From the NCBI RefSeq assembly GCF_023333585.1, contig NZ_JAIQZN010000006.1, positions 1 to 64,000 on the forward strand: 64,000 nt of DNA. The letters are read 5' to 3'. The position numbers and the translations under genes are program-made. This stretch comes from Argonema antarcticum A004/B2 (GTDB lineage Bacteria; Cyanobacteriota; Cyanobacteriia; Cyanobacteriales; Aerosakkonemataceae). Position 1 is the first letter of the stretch. Each line of letters opens with the position of its first letter. Below are positions 27,486-36,454 of the stretch, in pieces. The notes below the pieces were generated by a model, which had not been told where the DNA came from, searched no databases, and worked only from the letters and a program-made list of their open reading frames with translations.

Positions 27486-27554
27486 GGTATGTAGTTGGGC
27501 TTTAGCCCTCTTATTAAACCTGGCTTAAGAGGGCTAAAGCCCAACTACATACCT
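27485..27554. repeat. Long perfect REP-like palindrome
   Basis: 29-bp perfect arms (27485-27513 and 27526-27554) around a 12-nt loop, with GTAG followed by a GGGCTTTAGCCC hairpin. It is a variant of the GTAGTTGCGC repeats. It lies 3' of the ROCO gene and could act as its terminator. Confidence 0.85.
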
Positions 27555-27579
27555 AAGAAGGTTAAACATCAAACGCACC

Positions 27580-27671
27580 ATGCGATCGCACAACTGGAAG
27601 CAGAAAGACAGCGATATCAAGCTTTAATAGCACTGTTGCGAGAAAAAGGGATCGATCCAGAACAATTGTAG
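27580..27671 (+). pseudogene. Fragment of a Uma2 coiled-coil tail
   Basis: About 92 bp nearly identical to the end of the Uma2 gene at 22407-22499, including the stop (AIAQLE...IDPEQL*). It has no start or body. It is evidence of local recombination. Confidence 0.85.
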
Positions 27672-27699
27672 GCGATTAAAGTCATAAACCCGACAAAAA

Positions 27700-28402
27700 G
27701 ATGGTTTTGCTCACAATACCGGCAGATATTAGTGCTGCACCGATCGCTCTAGCCTCGTCTTTCGTTGCAGCTTTATCGTTTTAGGGTTGCTTTTGTGCGG
27801 TTACTTCCTCGCCGAACCTCTGGGAGTGCCAGTTTCCTTAAATTGCTGGTTTGGGTGCTTTGGGACTGCTGGCTTTAGCGGGACGCTGGTTCGATCGCCA
27901 AACCAACGCGGTGATTCCCATCGGCAAGATTCTGCGGTCAGCGCCTTGGCAGGTGGTTGTGTTCAGTTTGGGGAATCTGGTTGTCACCGGACTGCGGAAT
28001 GCGGGTTTAACTGCTATTCTGAGTCACAGTTTAGAGCAATTGTCGCACAGAGGATTCTCCCTAGCTGCTCTAGGCATGGGGTTTCTGGCAACTTTACTAT
28101 CTGCCGTGATGAACAATCTGCCTACAGTGTTGATTAATGCGATCGCAATTCAAGACGCCGCCGGTATTCACCCTCATATTCAACAAGCAATGGTGTACGC
28201 CAATGCGATCGGCTGCGATATTGGGGCCAAGATAACGCCCACTGGTAGCCTCTCTACCCTGTTGTGGCTGCACGTTCTCGATCGTAAGGGTATACGTATC
28301 CGCTGGAGCCAGTATCTTCGCATCAGCTTTATTCTTACCCTACCTGTTCTTTTTGTAACACTCCTGAGCTTGGTGCTGTGGTTACCTTGGGTACTTGCCT
28401 GA
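27700..28402 (+). pseudogene. Decayed arsB-type arsenite/anion permease
   Basis: The longest intact frame (27851-28402, 183 residues) is an ArsB C-terminal half: RWFDRQTNAVIPIGKILRSAPWQVVVFSLG, then membrane helices with MNNLPTVLINAIAI and ANAIGCDIGAKITPTGSLSTLLWLHVL. Upstream, pieces such as SFVAALSF, LLCGYFLAEPLGVPVSL and IAGLGALGLLALAGR occur in different frames with stops between them. Hence the 5' half is lost and the middle is frameshifted. It is distinct from the intact ArsB/NhaD-like gene at 16131. Confidence 0.75.
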
Positions 28403-28875
28403 AGAAAAGTCAAAAGTAAAAAAAAGAAAAGAATATCTGTTCTTTTTTTTGCCTCTTGTCTAGTTGTGCGATTTAGATAGCAATCAATGAAAGTCAGTTA
28501 GGGCGTTCTTAATTGCTGAAACCCTTCGGCTGAGCTATCACGGCGAAGCCCTTGATTCTAGCCCCTCTTCCCCTAGCTCCTCTTCCCCAATCCCTTCTTT
28601 ACTTTTGAATGAGTGACTTTTGTACGGGCGGGTGCGATCTCACACATCTCATTACCAACAGAATATTTTACAAAACCCGCCCCTACTGACTTTTCTTGCC
28701 CCTAGCCCCTAGCTATATATCACAGAATCTGCCAAGTAGGATCGCGGAAAACACTGACTTAGATCACAATTTGGTAACGAACTACATCACAAGATACTAG
28801 AGATTGGCATCACTCAAAGGCTCTTGAAAAAATATCATACTAGGTTTTATAAATCAGTAATTTCTCGGATGTGCT
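28403..28875. other. Intergenic repeats, no gene seen
   Basis: Holds an A-rich/T-rich hairpin ending in eight T near 28440-28449 (possible terminator), CTAGCCCCTCTTCCCC-type repeats and a GGGCGGGTGCG / AACCCGCCCC unit. The last 100 bp presumably carry the promoter of the histidine kinase gene. I see no clear -10/-35. Confidence 0.5.
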
Positions 28876-30810
28876 ATGGAACTGCTGCATGAATGCGGGT
28901 TAATAAACGCTGAAAACTGGATGGAGCAACCAGAAGAAGTGCAGGAGAACCTAAATACGCGCACGATAAATCTGGCACCTACCTACCGAAAATCAGAAAA
29001 AACAATTCCTCAGCAAGTGCGAATAGAGGAAGTACAGCGTGAAACTATAATGTCTATTTGTCAGGCGTCTGGCAAGCAAGAAGGTAGCAAACCGAGACGC
29101 AGTTTGAATTCTACACTGCAAGAATTAACTTTTTACTCCCAAAGCATTGAGTTTAACAGTCCCGCAGAGGAAGCAGCCAAGCTTTTGAAAGGCAACTCTT
29201 TGCTTCCTGGCATCATCATCACCGATCGGGGTAAGTTTGCTGGGATGATTTCGCGACGGCGTTTTTTTGAGCAAATGAGCCGTCCTTTTGGCTGGGATTT
29301 ATTTTCAAAACGACCTGTTCTGGCGCTGTATCGCTTTGTTATGGCAGAAATTTTAATGTTGCCCAGCGATACTTCCATTGTGGCCGCAGCTAGGCAGTCT
29401 TTGCAGCGATCGCCAGATTTGCTCTACGAACCGATCGTCGTGCAAAACGAGCTAGGAGTCTACAAAATGTTGGACATCCATCAGTTACTCTTAGCTCAAT
29501 CGGAAATTCATGACTCGGTAACAGAGGCACTCCAGCAAGCTGAAGCCAAATATCGCAGTATTTTTGAAAATGCCGTGGATGGCATCTTCCAATCAACTCC
29601 CGACGGGCGCTACCTCAACGTTAATATAGCGCTCGCAGATCTCTATGGCTATGACTCGCCGGAGGAACTGATACAGAGTTTCACTGACATCGCACGGCAA
29701 CTTTATGTTGACCCCAACCGGCGGGCCCAGTTTATTGCTACGATCGAAGAATACGAATCCGTATCCAAATTTGAGTCTCAGATTTATCGCAAAGACGGCA
29801 GCATTATCTGGATTTCCGAAAATGCCCGCGCCGTCCGAGACGCCGACGGTACTCTAGTTCATTACGAAGGTACTGCGGAAGATATCACCCAGCGCAAACT
29901 CTCAGAAGAAGCTTTGCGGGAATCGGAAACGCGATCGCGAAAACAAGCAGATGAACTCGAACAAGCTTTACACGCACTCCAAAAAACTCAAGCTCAACTA
30001 ATTCAGACCGAAAAAATGTCCAGTTTGGGGCAGTTGGTTGCTGGCGTTGCCCACGAAATTAACAATCCCGTCACCTGCATTTATAGCAACCTTCCTCACG
30101 CCAATCAATATATAGAAGATTTACTGAATCTCCTCAAGCTTTATGCTAAGCACTATCCCGAACCCCATGAGGAAATTGAAGATGAAGCGGAAGCGATGGA
30201 TCTAGAGTTCCTCAGAGAAGATTTGCCCAAAATCATGTCTGCAATGCACCAAGGATCGGAGCGCATTCGCGAAATTATTTTGTCGCTGCGAAACTTCTCC
30301 CGTATGGATGAAAAGCAGATGAAGCCAATTGACATTCATCAGGGAATTGATAGCACTCTGCTAATCTTGCACCATCGCATCAAAGGGACGGCAGGACATC
30401 CCGAAATTCAGATAATTAAAGAGTACGGCAAACTGCCTCCAGTCAAGTGCTATTTAGGACAAGTCAACCAAGTATTTATGAATCTGCTTAGCAATGCAAT
30501 TGATGCTCTGGAAATGGGTACAGGGAAAAATAACCAATTCCCAATTCCTACAATTTGGATTAGTACAGAAGTTGTAGATGATTTCGTAAGAATACATATT
30601 GCCGACAACGGGCCTGGGATGACTGAGGAAACCCGCAGAAATATGTTTGAACCCTTCTTTACAACGAAACCAGCTGGCAAAGGCACTGGTCTTGGTTTGT
30701 CTATCAGTTGTCAGATTGTCGAAGAAAAACACGGAGGGAAATTAGAATGTACTTCCACGCCGGGGCAAGGTACAGAATTTACGATCGAAATTCCGATTCA
30801 TGGAGCATAG
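28876..30810 (+). CDS. CBS-like/PAS hybrid sensor histidine kinase
   Basis: A 644-residue soluble histidine kinase. The N-terminal region (about 85-205) resembles a CBS-pair-like module ([10 protein letters not shown]...[20 protein letters not shown]). A PAS/PAC domain spans about 220-340 ([25 protein letters not shown]). A coiled coil, the HisKA box [12 protein letters not shown] with phospho-acceptor His393, and HATPase boxes [21 protein letters not shown] and GTGLGLS follow. No membrane segment or receiver is present. It would signal to an unlinked response regulator. It is paralogous in its kinase half to 32079-34010. Confidence 0.85.
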   Translation: MELLHECGLINAENWMEQPEEVQENLNTRTINLAPTYRKSEKTIPQQVRIEEVQRETIMSICQASGKQEGSKPRRSLNSTLQELTFYSQSIEFNSPAEEAAKLLKGNSLLPGIIITDRGKFAGMISRRRFFEQMSRPFGWDLFSKRPVLALYRFVMAEILMLPSDTSIVAAARQSLQRSPDLLYEPIVVQNELGVYKMLDIHQLLLAQSEIHDSVTEALQQAEAKYRSIFENAVDGIFQSTPDGRYLNVNIALADLYGYDSPEELIQSFTDIARQLYVDPNRRAQFIATIEEYESVSKFESQIYRKDGSIIWISENARAVRDADGTLVHYEGTAEDITQRKLSEEALRESETRSRKQADELEQALHALQKTQAQLIQTEKMSSLGQLVAGVAHEINNPVTCIYSNLPHANQYIEDLLNLLKLYAKHYPEPHEEIEDEAEAMDLEFLREDLPKIMSAMHQGSERIREIILSLRNFSRMDEKQMKPIDIHQGIDSTLLILHHRIKGTAGHPEIQIIKEYGKLPPVKCYLGQVNQVFMNLLSNAIDALEMGTGKNNQFPIPTIWISTEVVDDFVRIHIADNGPGMTEETRRNMFEPFFTTKPAGKGTGLGLSISCQIVEEKHGGKLECTSTPGQGTEFTIEIPIHGA

Positions 30811-31034
30811 GGCATCGGGAATCGGGCAAAAGTTAGCCTGTGTTTGTCAAGACAATCTATCTGGAAAAAATAACCCCGTTTGTTACACCGGGGTTGTCTC
30901 ATCAACATCTCACCCGTCAAAGATTCGATCGGGAACTTAGTCACCAAAACGTTTGCGATCAATCAACCGAAATGCAGAATAGATCTACCATTTAGCCTGA
31001 TTCCTGCAAGAAATTTTTCTCACCCACTCCCGTG

Positions 31035-31298
31035 CTACTCTGGATTCGACTCCAGGGCACTCGAATCGGTTCGATCGTTTTTGTGGCTGTGCTTACCGCC
31101 TTCACGACCAATTTCAGCCATGTGTTCCCGATCTTTGCTCACCGTTTGACCGCCCTTGCGACCAGCTTCTCTAGCCTCTTCAGGCGTGAACTCGTGGGCG
31201 GTTCCCTTTTGGTGTGCCGCTTGTCCTCCCTTACTAGCGATTTCCCGTTGCTTCTCTTTGTCCATAGAAGCAAATCCACGCTTGCTTTTCTCTGCCAT
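31035..31298 (-). CDS. KGG-repeat stress-induced small protein
   Basis: An 87-residue, very hydrophilic protein with three KGG/GGK-type repeats (REIASKGGQAAH, REAGRKGGQTVS, AEIGREGGKHSH), the 'stress-induced bacterial acidophilic repeat' family (GsiB/con-10 type). Members are linked to general stress or desiccation. An AGGAGA site precedes the ATG. It is monocistronic and convergent with the upstream kinase gene. Confidence 0.88.
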   Translation of the reverse strand: MAEKSKRGFASMDKEKQREIASKGGQAAHQKGTAHEFTPEEAREAGRKGGQTVSKDREHMAEIGREGGKHSHKNDRTDSSALESNPE

Positions 31299-32078
31299 GA
31301 TATTTCTCCTTGTGTGGCCAGCTTTTTTTACTATGCTCCTACAAGCTAAACCTACTAAGTTTGCTTAATCTTCTGTCTGTGGAAAGAAGGCGTTCTAAAA
31401 GAGCAGAAGAAGCCTAGAAGCGCCGGATTTTCCAATAATTTCACCTTCTTGGAATTTGTCTGTTTCGCCCTGTCAGTGCTGTAAGGAAAGCACCCGATGG
31501 AATTAGATTGGCATATAGCGCCGCAAACCAACCCCAATCCTAACAGAAACCGGGTTTCTTTGAGAAGCGTTGCGTAAGCGCTGAGCCTGGTTTTGTCCTA
31601 AGTGTTTTTACGCAAATTTATCCATAACTACGGTTAAATATATTACAATTATCTTGAATGCTCAAAGCAAGGCCGGGACTATGTTTCCATTCAGCACGGC
31701 TTCCGTTGCACTCAGAACTTTGCTATAATACTAATGCTCGTCCTCCTAAAAAGCCGTTGCCTGCAAAAACAGTATGTAGATCGACAATATATAAGCTAAA
31801 ACATCATCAGTGCTATAACTTTTATTAATAAATATTGCTAAATAAAAAAATAAATATTAAAATAAATAAAGTATAAACTAGCTATAAAGATACAACTTTT
31901 TTTGAGAGGACTTACGCATTGAGGCAGGGGTGCAGGGGTGTAAGGTTGCAGGAGAGAAGCTTTTCTGCCATCGATCCACCATTGAAATACGTAAATCCTG
32001 TTAAAACACTCTTTCGGTTTTTCTCGGATTCTAGAAAAACCTGAAAAAGTGGATTCAAGCAAACCAGGTAGGTAAAAA
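31299..32078. other. Long intergenic region, no gene seen
   Basis: 780 bp without a credible frame. It includes an ACCGGGTTTCTTTGAGAAGC-type repeat near 31547, one AGGACTTACGCA MITE end near 31913, and an AT-rich run at 31820-31880. Promoters for the two flanking divergent genes must lie here, but none stands out. Confidence 0.5.
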
Positions 32079-34010
32079 ATGGCCCAGGAAGCTAAAGGAA
32101 CTCTCATTATCGAAACCCCCGCCGAAAAAATAGAGCAAAGCTCACCTTACAGTGGGATTGAAATTTTTTTCAATCTCTCGGTGGATATGTTGTTTATTTT
32201 GGGTTTGGACGGCTATATTAAGCAACTAAACCCAATGTGCGAAAAAACTCTTTCTTTCACAACGCAAGAATTTATTTCCCGACCTTTACTCGAATTTGTT
32301 CATCCCCAAGACCGCGAATTCACTTTTGCACAATTAGAGAAACTTGGCAATATAGGAAATCCTATTTCTTTTGATAATCGCTTTCTCTGCAAAAACGGTG
32401 CCTACAAATGGCTATTGTGGAACGCCACTCTATCCCAGGAGGAGCAATTAATTTATGTTGTTGCTCGCGACATCACGGCAAGCAAACAGGAAAAGGAAGC
32501 TTTGCAAGAAAGCGAAGAGCGCTACCGCTTGTTAGTTGAAAGTGTAAAGGATTATGCCATTTATATGCTAGACCCCGACGGGCACGTAATCAGCTGGAAT
32601 CCAGGAGCCCAACGGCTGAAACAGTATCGGGCAGACGAAATTATCGGGAAGCATTTCTCTTGCTTTTACCCCAGCGAAGAAGTACAACGGGGTAAGCCAG
32701 AAGAAGAACTAAGAGTGGCGGCAACTGAAGGTAGATTTGAAGATGAGGGTTTACGCCTGCGTAAGGACGGGTCGAGATTTTGGGTTAATGCGATCGTCAC
32801 AGCTTTGCGAGACAAAAACGGACAGCTACGCGGTTTCACGAAGGTGACGCGAGACATCACCGATCGCAAGCTGGCACAAGAAGCATTGCAAAAGGCGCAT
32901 GACGAGTTAGAAAAACGGGTGCAAGAACGAACCGCTGAGCTAACTGAGTCTAATGCCCTTCTGATAGAGGAAATCGGCGTTCGCAACCGTACCGAGATGG
33001 CATTGCGACAATCAAAGTCGCGATTGAAAGACCAAACAAAGCAGCTAGAGGAGGCTTTGCACGAACTTCATAGCACCCAAGCTCAATTAATTCAACGTGA
33101 AAAAATGTCTAGCTTGGGGCAATTGGTAGCCGGTATTGCCCACGAAATTAACAATCCTGTCAGTTTCATTTACTGCAATCTCGATCATGCGAGTCGCTAT
33201 GTGCAAGACTTGCTGCACTTGTTACGGCTTTACCAGCAAAACTATCCGCAAAGTACGCCAGAAATTGAGGAAGCAGTTGAGGCTATAGACTTGGATTTTC
33301 TCATAGGAGATATTGCCAAACTGCTGTCTTCGATGAAGCTGGGAGCTAAGCGCATTGAGCAGATTGTTTTATCTTTGCGGAATTTTGCGCGTCACGATGA
33401 ATCCGAGATGAAGTTTGTCAATATTCACGAAGGTATCGATAGTACCGTGAGTTTGCTGCAAAACCGCTTGAAGACAACAAATGGGTATCCGGGAATTCAG
33501 GTGATTCAAGCTTATGGGGATCTGCCGCTGGTTGAATGCTATCCCGGACTGCTTAATCAAGTATTTATGAATCTGCTGACTAATGCAATTGATGTTTTGG
33601 AAACCCATCAAGATGCTCGTGCGATCGCTATCAGCACCGAAGTTAGGCATGGGACGGGCATGGGGGATCGAGCTTCCCAATCAACAATTAACAGTGAACG
33701 ATCGCCAATGAACCAATTTGTTGTCATCCGTATTGCTGACAATGGCCCCGGCATGACCGAAGAAGTCCGCAGTAAGCTATTTGACCCATTTTTTACCACG
33801 AAATCGGTTGGTCGGGGGATGGGCCTTGGCTTGTCGATTTCCTACCAAATTGTGGTTGAAAAGCACGGTGGTAAATTGACTTGTATATCCGAACCCGGTA
33901 AGGGGGCGGAGTTCTCGATCGAAATTCCGATTTATCAGTGCGATCGCCAGCCAGCCAAGTTGCAGTCGAAGCCAGAACCATCTACTCAGCAAAAATTAGC
34001 GCTAAGTTAA
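32079..34010 (+). CDS. Two-PAS sensor histidine kinase
   Basis: A 643-residue soluble kinase. PAS domain 1 (about 28-145, FNLSVDMLFILGLDGYIKQLN) and PAS domain 2 (about 150-265, YRLLVESVKDYAIYMLDPDG) are followed by a coiled coil and HisKA LVAGIAHEINNP with His355. The HATPase boxes are NLLTNAID, DNGPGM, FDPFFTT and GMGLGLS. It shares the kinase core and linker [21 protein letters not shown] with 28876-30810, so the two probably arose by duplication. It lies alone, with no response regulator nearby. Confidence 0.88.
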   Translation: MAQEAKGTLIIETPAEKIEQSSPYSGIEIFFNLSVDMLFILGLDGYIKQLNPMCEKTLSFTTQEFISRPLLEFVHPQDREFTFAQLEKLGNIGNPISFDNRFLCKNGAYKWLLWNATLSQEEQLIYVVARDITASKQEKEALQESEERYRLLVESVKDYAIYMLDPDGHVISWNPGAQRLKQYRADEIIGKHFSCFYPSEEVQRGKPEEELRVAATEGRFEDEGLRLRKDGSRFWVNAIVTALRDKNGQLRGFTKVTRDITDRKLAQEALQKAHDELEKRVQERTAELTESNALLIEEIGVRNRTEMALRQSKSRLKDQTKQLEEALHELHSTQAQLIQREKMSSLGQLVAGIAHEINNPVSFIYCNLDHASRYVQDLLHLLRLYQQNYPQSTPEIEEAVEAIDLDFLIGDIAKLLSSMKLGAKRIEQIVLSLRNFARHDESEMKFVNIHEGIDSTVSLLQNRLKTTNGYPGIQVIQAYGDLPLVECYPGLLNQVFMNLLTNAIDVLETHQDARAIAISTEVRHGTGMGDRASQSTINSERSPMNQFVVIRIADNGPGMTEEVRSKLFDPFFTTKSVGRGMGLGLSISYQIVVEKHGGKLTCISEPGKGAEFSIEIPIYQCDRQPAKLQSKPEPSTQQKLALS

Positions 34011-34057
34011 ATAGGATCGCACAAGATACTATAATATTGGTTTTTGAGGATGCTTTC

Positions 34058-34606
34058 ATGACACGATCGTCAAATGATAACGATTTCTCACAAACCCCGC
34101 AACCTAATCGTTCATCAAACGTTTGGATTTGGATTGCGGCTGGTACAGGTTGCGGCTGTTTGGGTCTATTTGTTTTAACGATTATTGCTGCCATTGCCTT
34201 GCCGACTTTCCTCAACCAAGCCAATAAAGGTCGGCAAGCGGAAGCCAAACAATATGTCAGTTCTATGCTCAAAGCCCAGCAAGCTTACAGAATCGAAAAA
34301 CCTACTTTCACTAATTCATTGCCGGAATTAGATTTGGGAATCCAACCAGAAACAATGAATTATATATACAAGATTGTACCTCAGCCGGATAAGAGTAAGA
34401 GCGTAATGGTAACGGCTCAATCGAAAATCACTGGTTTGAAGAGTTATACTGGTGCCGTGTTTGCTATTAAAAAGGGTGCAGATGTTACTACTGTTACAGC
34501 TATTTGTGAAAGCAATCTCTCCACCAGTAGACCCCCGGCAATGCCAGCACCGCCCAAGGACGAAAAAAGTTTAGTTCAATGTCCTTCAGGTTCCCAAAAA
34601 TTATGA
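34058..34606 (+). CDS. Type IV pilin-like (minor pilin/pseudopilin) protein
   Basis: A 182-residue protein. A hydrophilic start, then a hydrophobic segment GCGCLGLFVLTIIAAIALPTFLNQANKGRQAEAK matches the pilin N-terminal helix, though the usual G|FTLIE processing site is absent. The rest (TNSLPELDLGIQPETMNY and later) resembles the general-secretion-pathway-H/pilin-like proteins of cyanobacteria. The start is ATG 34058; the open frame continues upstream into the kinase 3' end without support. Its stop overlaps the start of the next gene (ATGA). Confidence 0.75.
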   Translation: MTRSSNDNDFSQTPQPNRSSNVWIWIAAGTGCGCLGLFVLTIIAAIALPTFLNQANKGRQAEAKQYVSSMLKAQQAYRIEKPTFTNSLPELDLGIQPETMNYIYKIVPQPDKSKSVMVTAQSKITGLKSYTGAVFAIKKGADVTTVTAICESNLSTSRPPAMPAPPKDEKSLVQCPSGSQKL

Positions 34607-35409
34607 AAATTACCGAGATAATTACTTGGTTTGAAAATTGGGCTCCTCCAGCTTGGCAAGAAAACTGGGATAATTGTGGCTGGCAAATTGAGCCCGGTGT
34701 GTTGGATGAACCAGCGCGGGTGTTAATTTGTTTGACGCCGACTTTGGCGGTGATGCAGGAAGCCATTTTACTGCGGGATAATGGTATTGCAGTTAATTTG
34801 ATTTTTGCCCATCATCCGCTAATTTTTAGTCCGCTGAAATCGCTACGCACTGGGAATCCTATTGCCGAAATGGTTAAACTCGCCTATACCCACAAAATCG
34901 GTGTCTACACTGCCCATACTAATTTTGACCAGGTTAATGATGGTACGGCTGATGTGTTAGCTCAACTGTTGCAATTAAAGCAAGTTACGCCGCTAACGCC
35001 AACGCAAGATGGATTGGGATATGGGCGGGTTGGATATTTGGAACCATCTCTTACTTTGCAGGAGTTACTAACTAAAATACAAACTCAGTTGTCTCCTCCC
35101 GATTTGATTTTTTCCCCGACAGAAGATTTAGAAAAAACTATTGACAAAGTAGCGGTTTTGGGCGGTTCGGGAGCTAGTTTTATTTCGGCTGTCGTGAAGA
35201 CGGGGGCGCAAGCTTATCTAACTTCTGATTGTAAGTTTCACCAATTTCAAGAAGCACGCGATCGCAATCTTATTCTGATCGATGCTGGACATTATGCCAC
35301 AGAAAGACCGGCGTGCGATCGGCTCGTGGAAAAGTTCAAAAATTTAGGCGTAGAATGGGTGAAATTAAGCGACAAAGATGAAGATTTCCGACGATTTTAC
35401 GGTGTATAA
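34603..35409 (+). CDS. NIF3-like dinuclear metal-centre protein
   Basis: About 268 residues, the NIF3/YbgI (DUF34) family, toroidal proteins with a two-metal site of debated function. The metal-site segments are FAHHPLIF, GVYTAHTNFD and, near the C-terminus, LIDAGHYATERP. The start ATG 34603 overlaps the pilin stop as ATGA and gives the family start MKITEIITWFENWAPP. It is convergent with the methyltransferase gene, with a 13-bp overlap of the 3' ends. Confidence 0.88.
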   Translation: MKITEIITWFENWAPPAWQENWDNCGWQIEPGVLDEPARVLICLTPTLAVMQEAILLRDNGIAVNLIFAHHPLIFSPLKSLRTGNPIAEMVKLAYTHKIGVYTAHTNFDQVNDGTADVLAQLLQLKQVTPLTPTQDGLGYGRVGYLEPSLTLQELLTKIQTQLSPPDLIFSPTEDLEKTIDKVAVLGGSGASFISAVVKTGAQAYLTSDCKFHQFQEARDRNLILIDAGHYATERPACDRLVEKFKNLGVEWVKLSDKDEDFRRFYGV

Positions 35410-35969
35410 AACAGCCATGTTCGCACGCGATCGATTACAATCTCGTCCACGCAAATCCATCCCCATTCTGGCTTTAGCTGAGGACGCTTGTGAGGTGTAA
35501 TAATTACCATTGTATTGGCAATCAAACTCAATTGATAAACCAAAAAAGGTAGCCGCGACTCTTCCACCAAATGCAAAGCAAAGCTGCAAACTATTAAACT
35601 ATAATACCTATTGCCAATAATTCCCGATGCAATCTCTTCAAATGTATATCTTTCCGCTAATTGACCAGTGCGTTTTAAATAAGCATTGTATGTATATGGA
35701 TCGATACCATCAATATCGGTAGCGCCCAACTTTTTCAGTGTTAAAGTAACTTCGCCACTACCGCAAGCCAAGTCTAACACCTTGTGCAAATCTAGCTGCC
35801 ATTTTTTAACAACCACTTCAATAATTTGCTGGATTATTAACTCGTGAGGATTTTTATACTCATTGCCAAATTTATTATAAAAACCTTCGACACTGTATCG
35901 TTCGTAACCCTTTCTGATCGATTTGCTATCAGGTTGATAATTTGCTTCACCTAAACTTTGCTTGCCCAT
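35397..35969 (-). CDS. Class I SAM-dependent methyltransferase
   Basis: A 190-residue protein with the SAM motif VLDLACGSGEVTLTLKKLGA and acidic GIDPY at strand 2, then SLIVCSFALHLV. It is small for the class and has no visible substrate domain, so the target is unknown. The minus-strand 3' end overlaps the NIF3-like gene. Confidence 0.8.
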   Translation of the reverse strand: MGKQSLGEANYQPDSKSIRKGYERYSVEGFYNKFGNEYKNPHELIIQQIIEVVVKKWQLDLHKVLDLACGSGEVTLTLKKLGATDIDGIDPYTYNAYLKRTGQLAERYTFEEIASGIIGNRYYSLIVCSFALHLVEESRLPFLVYQLSLIANTMVIITPHKRPQLKPEWGWICVDEIVIDRVRTWLFYTP

Positions 35970-36004
35970 AGTTTAAATCAATGTTACAAGAGAAAATAGA
36001 AGAG

Positions 36005-36223
36005 TCTTTCGGAATTATTATGCTAATGTTCACGATCAACATCTTGTAGTAGCACAGCATCATTAAAATCTTGGTACGAGCCACATATTAGACATCTCCA
36101 AAAATTCAAGGTGCGTTAGCTGAAACCCTTGTAGAGACGTTTCATGAAACGTCTCTACATTCTTTTTTGGAGAGATCTATTGATGATGCTGTGCTACTAC
36201 TACAGCATATTTGAACCGAAAGA
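36005..36223. mobile_element. MITE-like element with TCTTTCGG ends, copy A
   Basis: 219 bp with ends TCTTTCGG (36005) and CCGAAAGA (36223) and inner inverted arms around TAGTAGCACAGCATCAT / ATGATGCTGTGCTACTA. A shorter relative with the same ends and arms is at 62228-62356, and a fragment starts near 21255. The remainder of the gap to 36454 holds CTAGGGACTAGGGGC-type repeats and the PatA-gene promoter region. Confidence 0.75.
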
Positions 36224-36454
36224 ACCACTTGTACAGATGATTTAGACTTGCTATAGCTAGGGACTAGGGGCTTTCTTGCTAGGGACTAGGGAAAGAAGTG
36301 TTTATAATCAAGGGTTTCAGGAATTCAGAATGCCTTAAGCGCCTTGGCGGTTGCTATATATAAAATTTTATATAAAGTTTATATTATTTTGGATAAAAAT
36401 TAGAGAAAATTGAGTCTGTAATATCTAGCCCACTGAACCTAGTGGCGATCGAAG

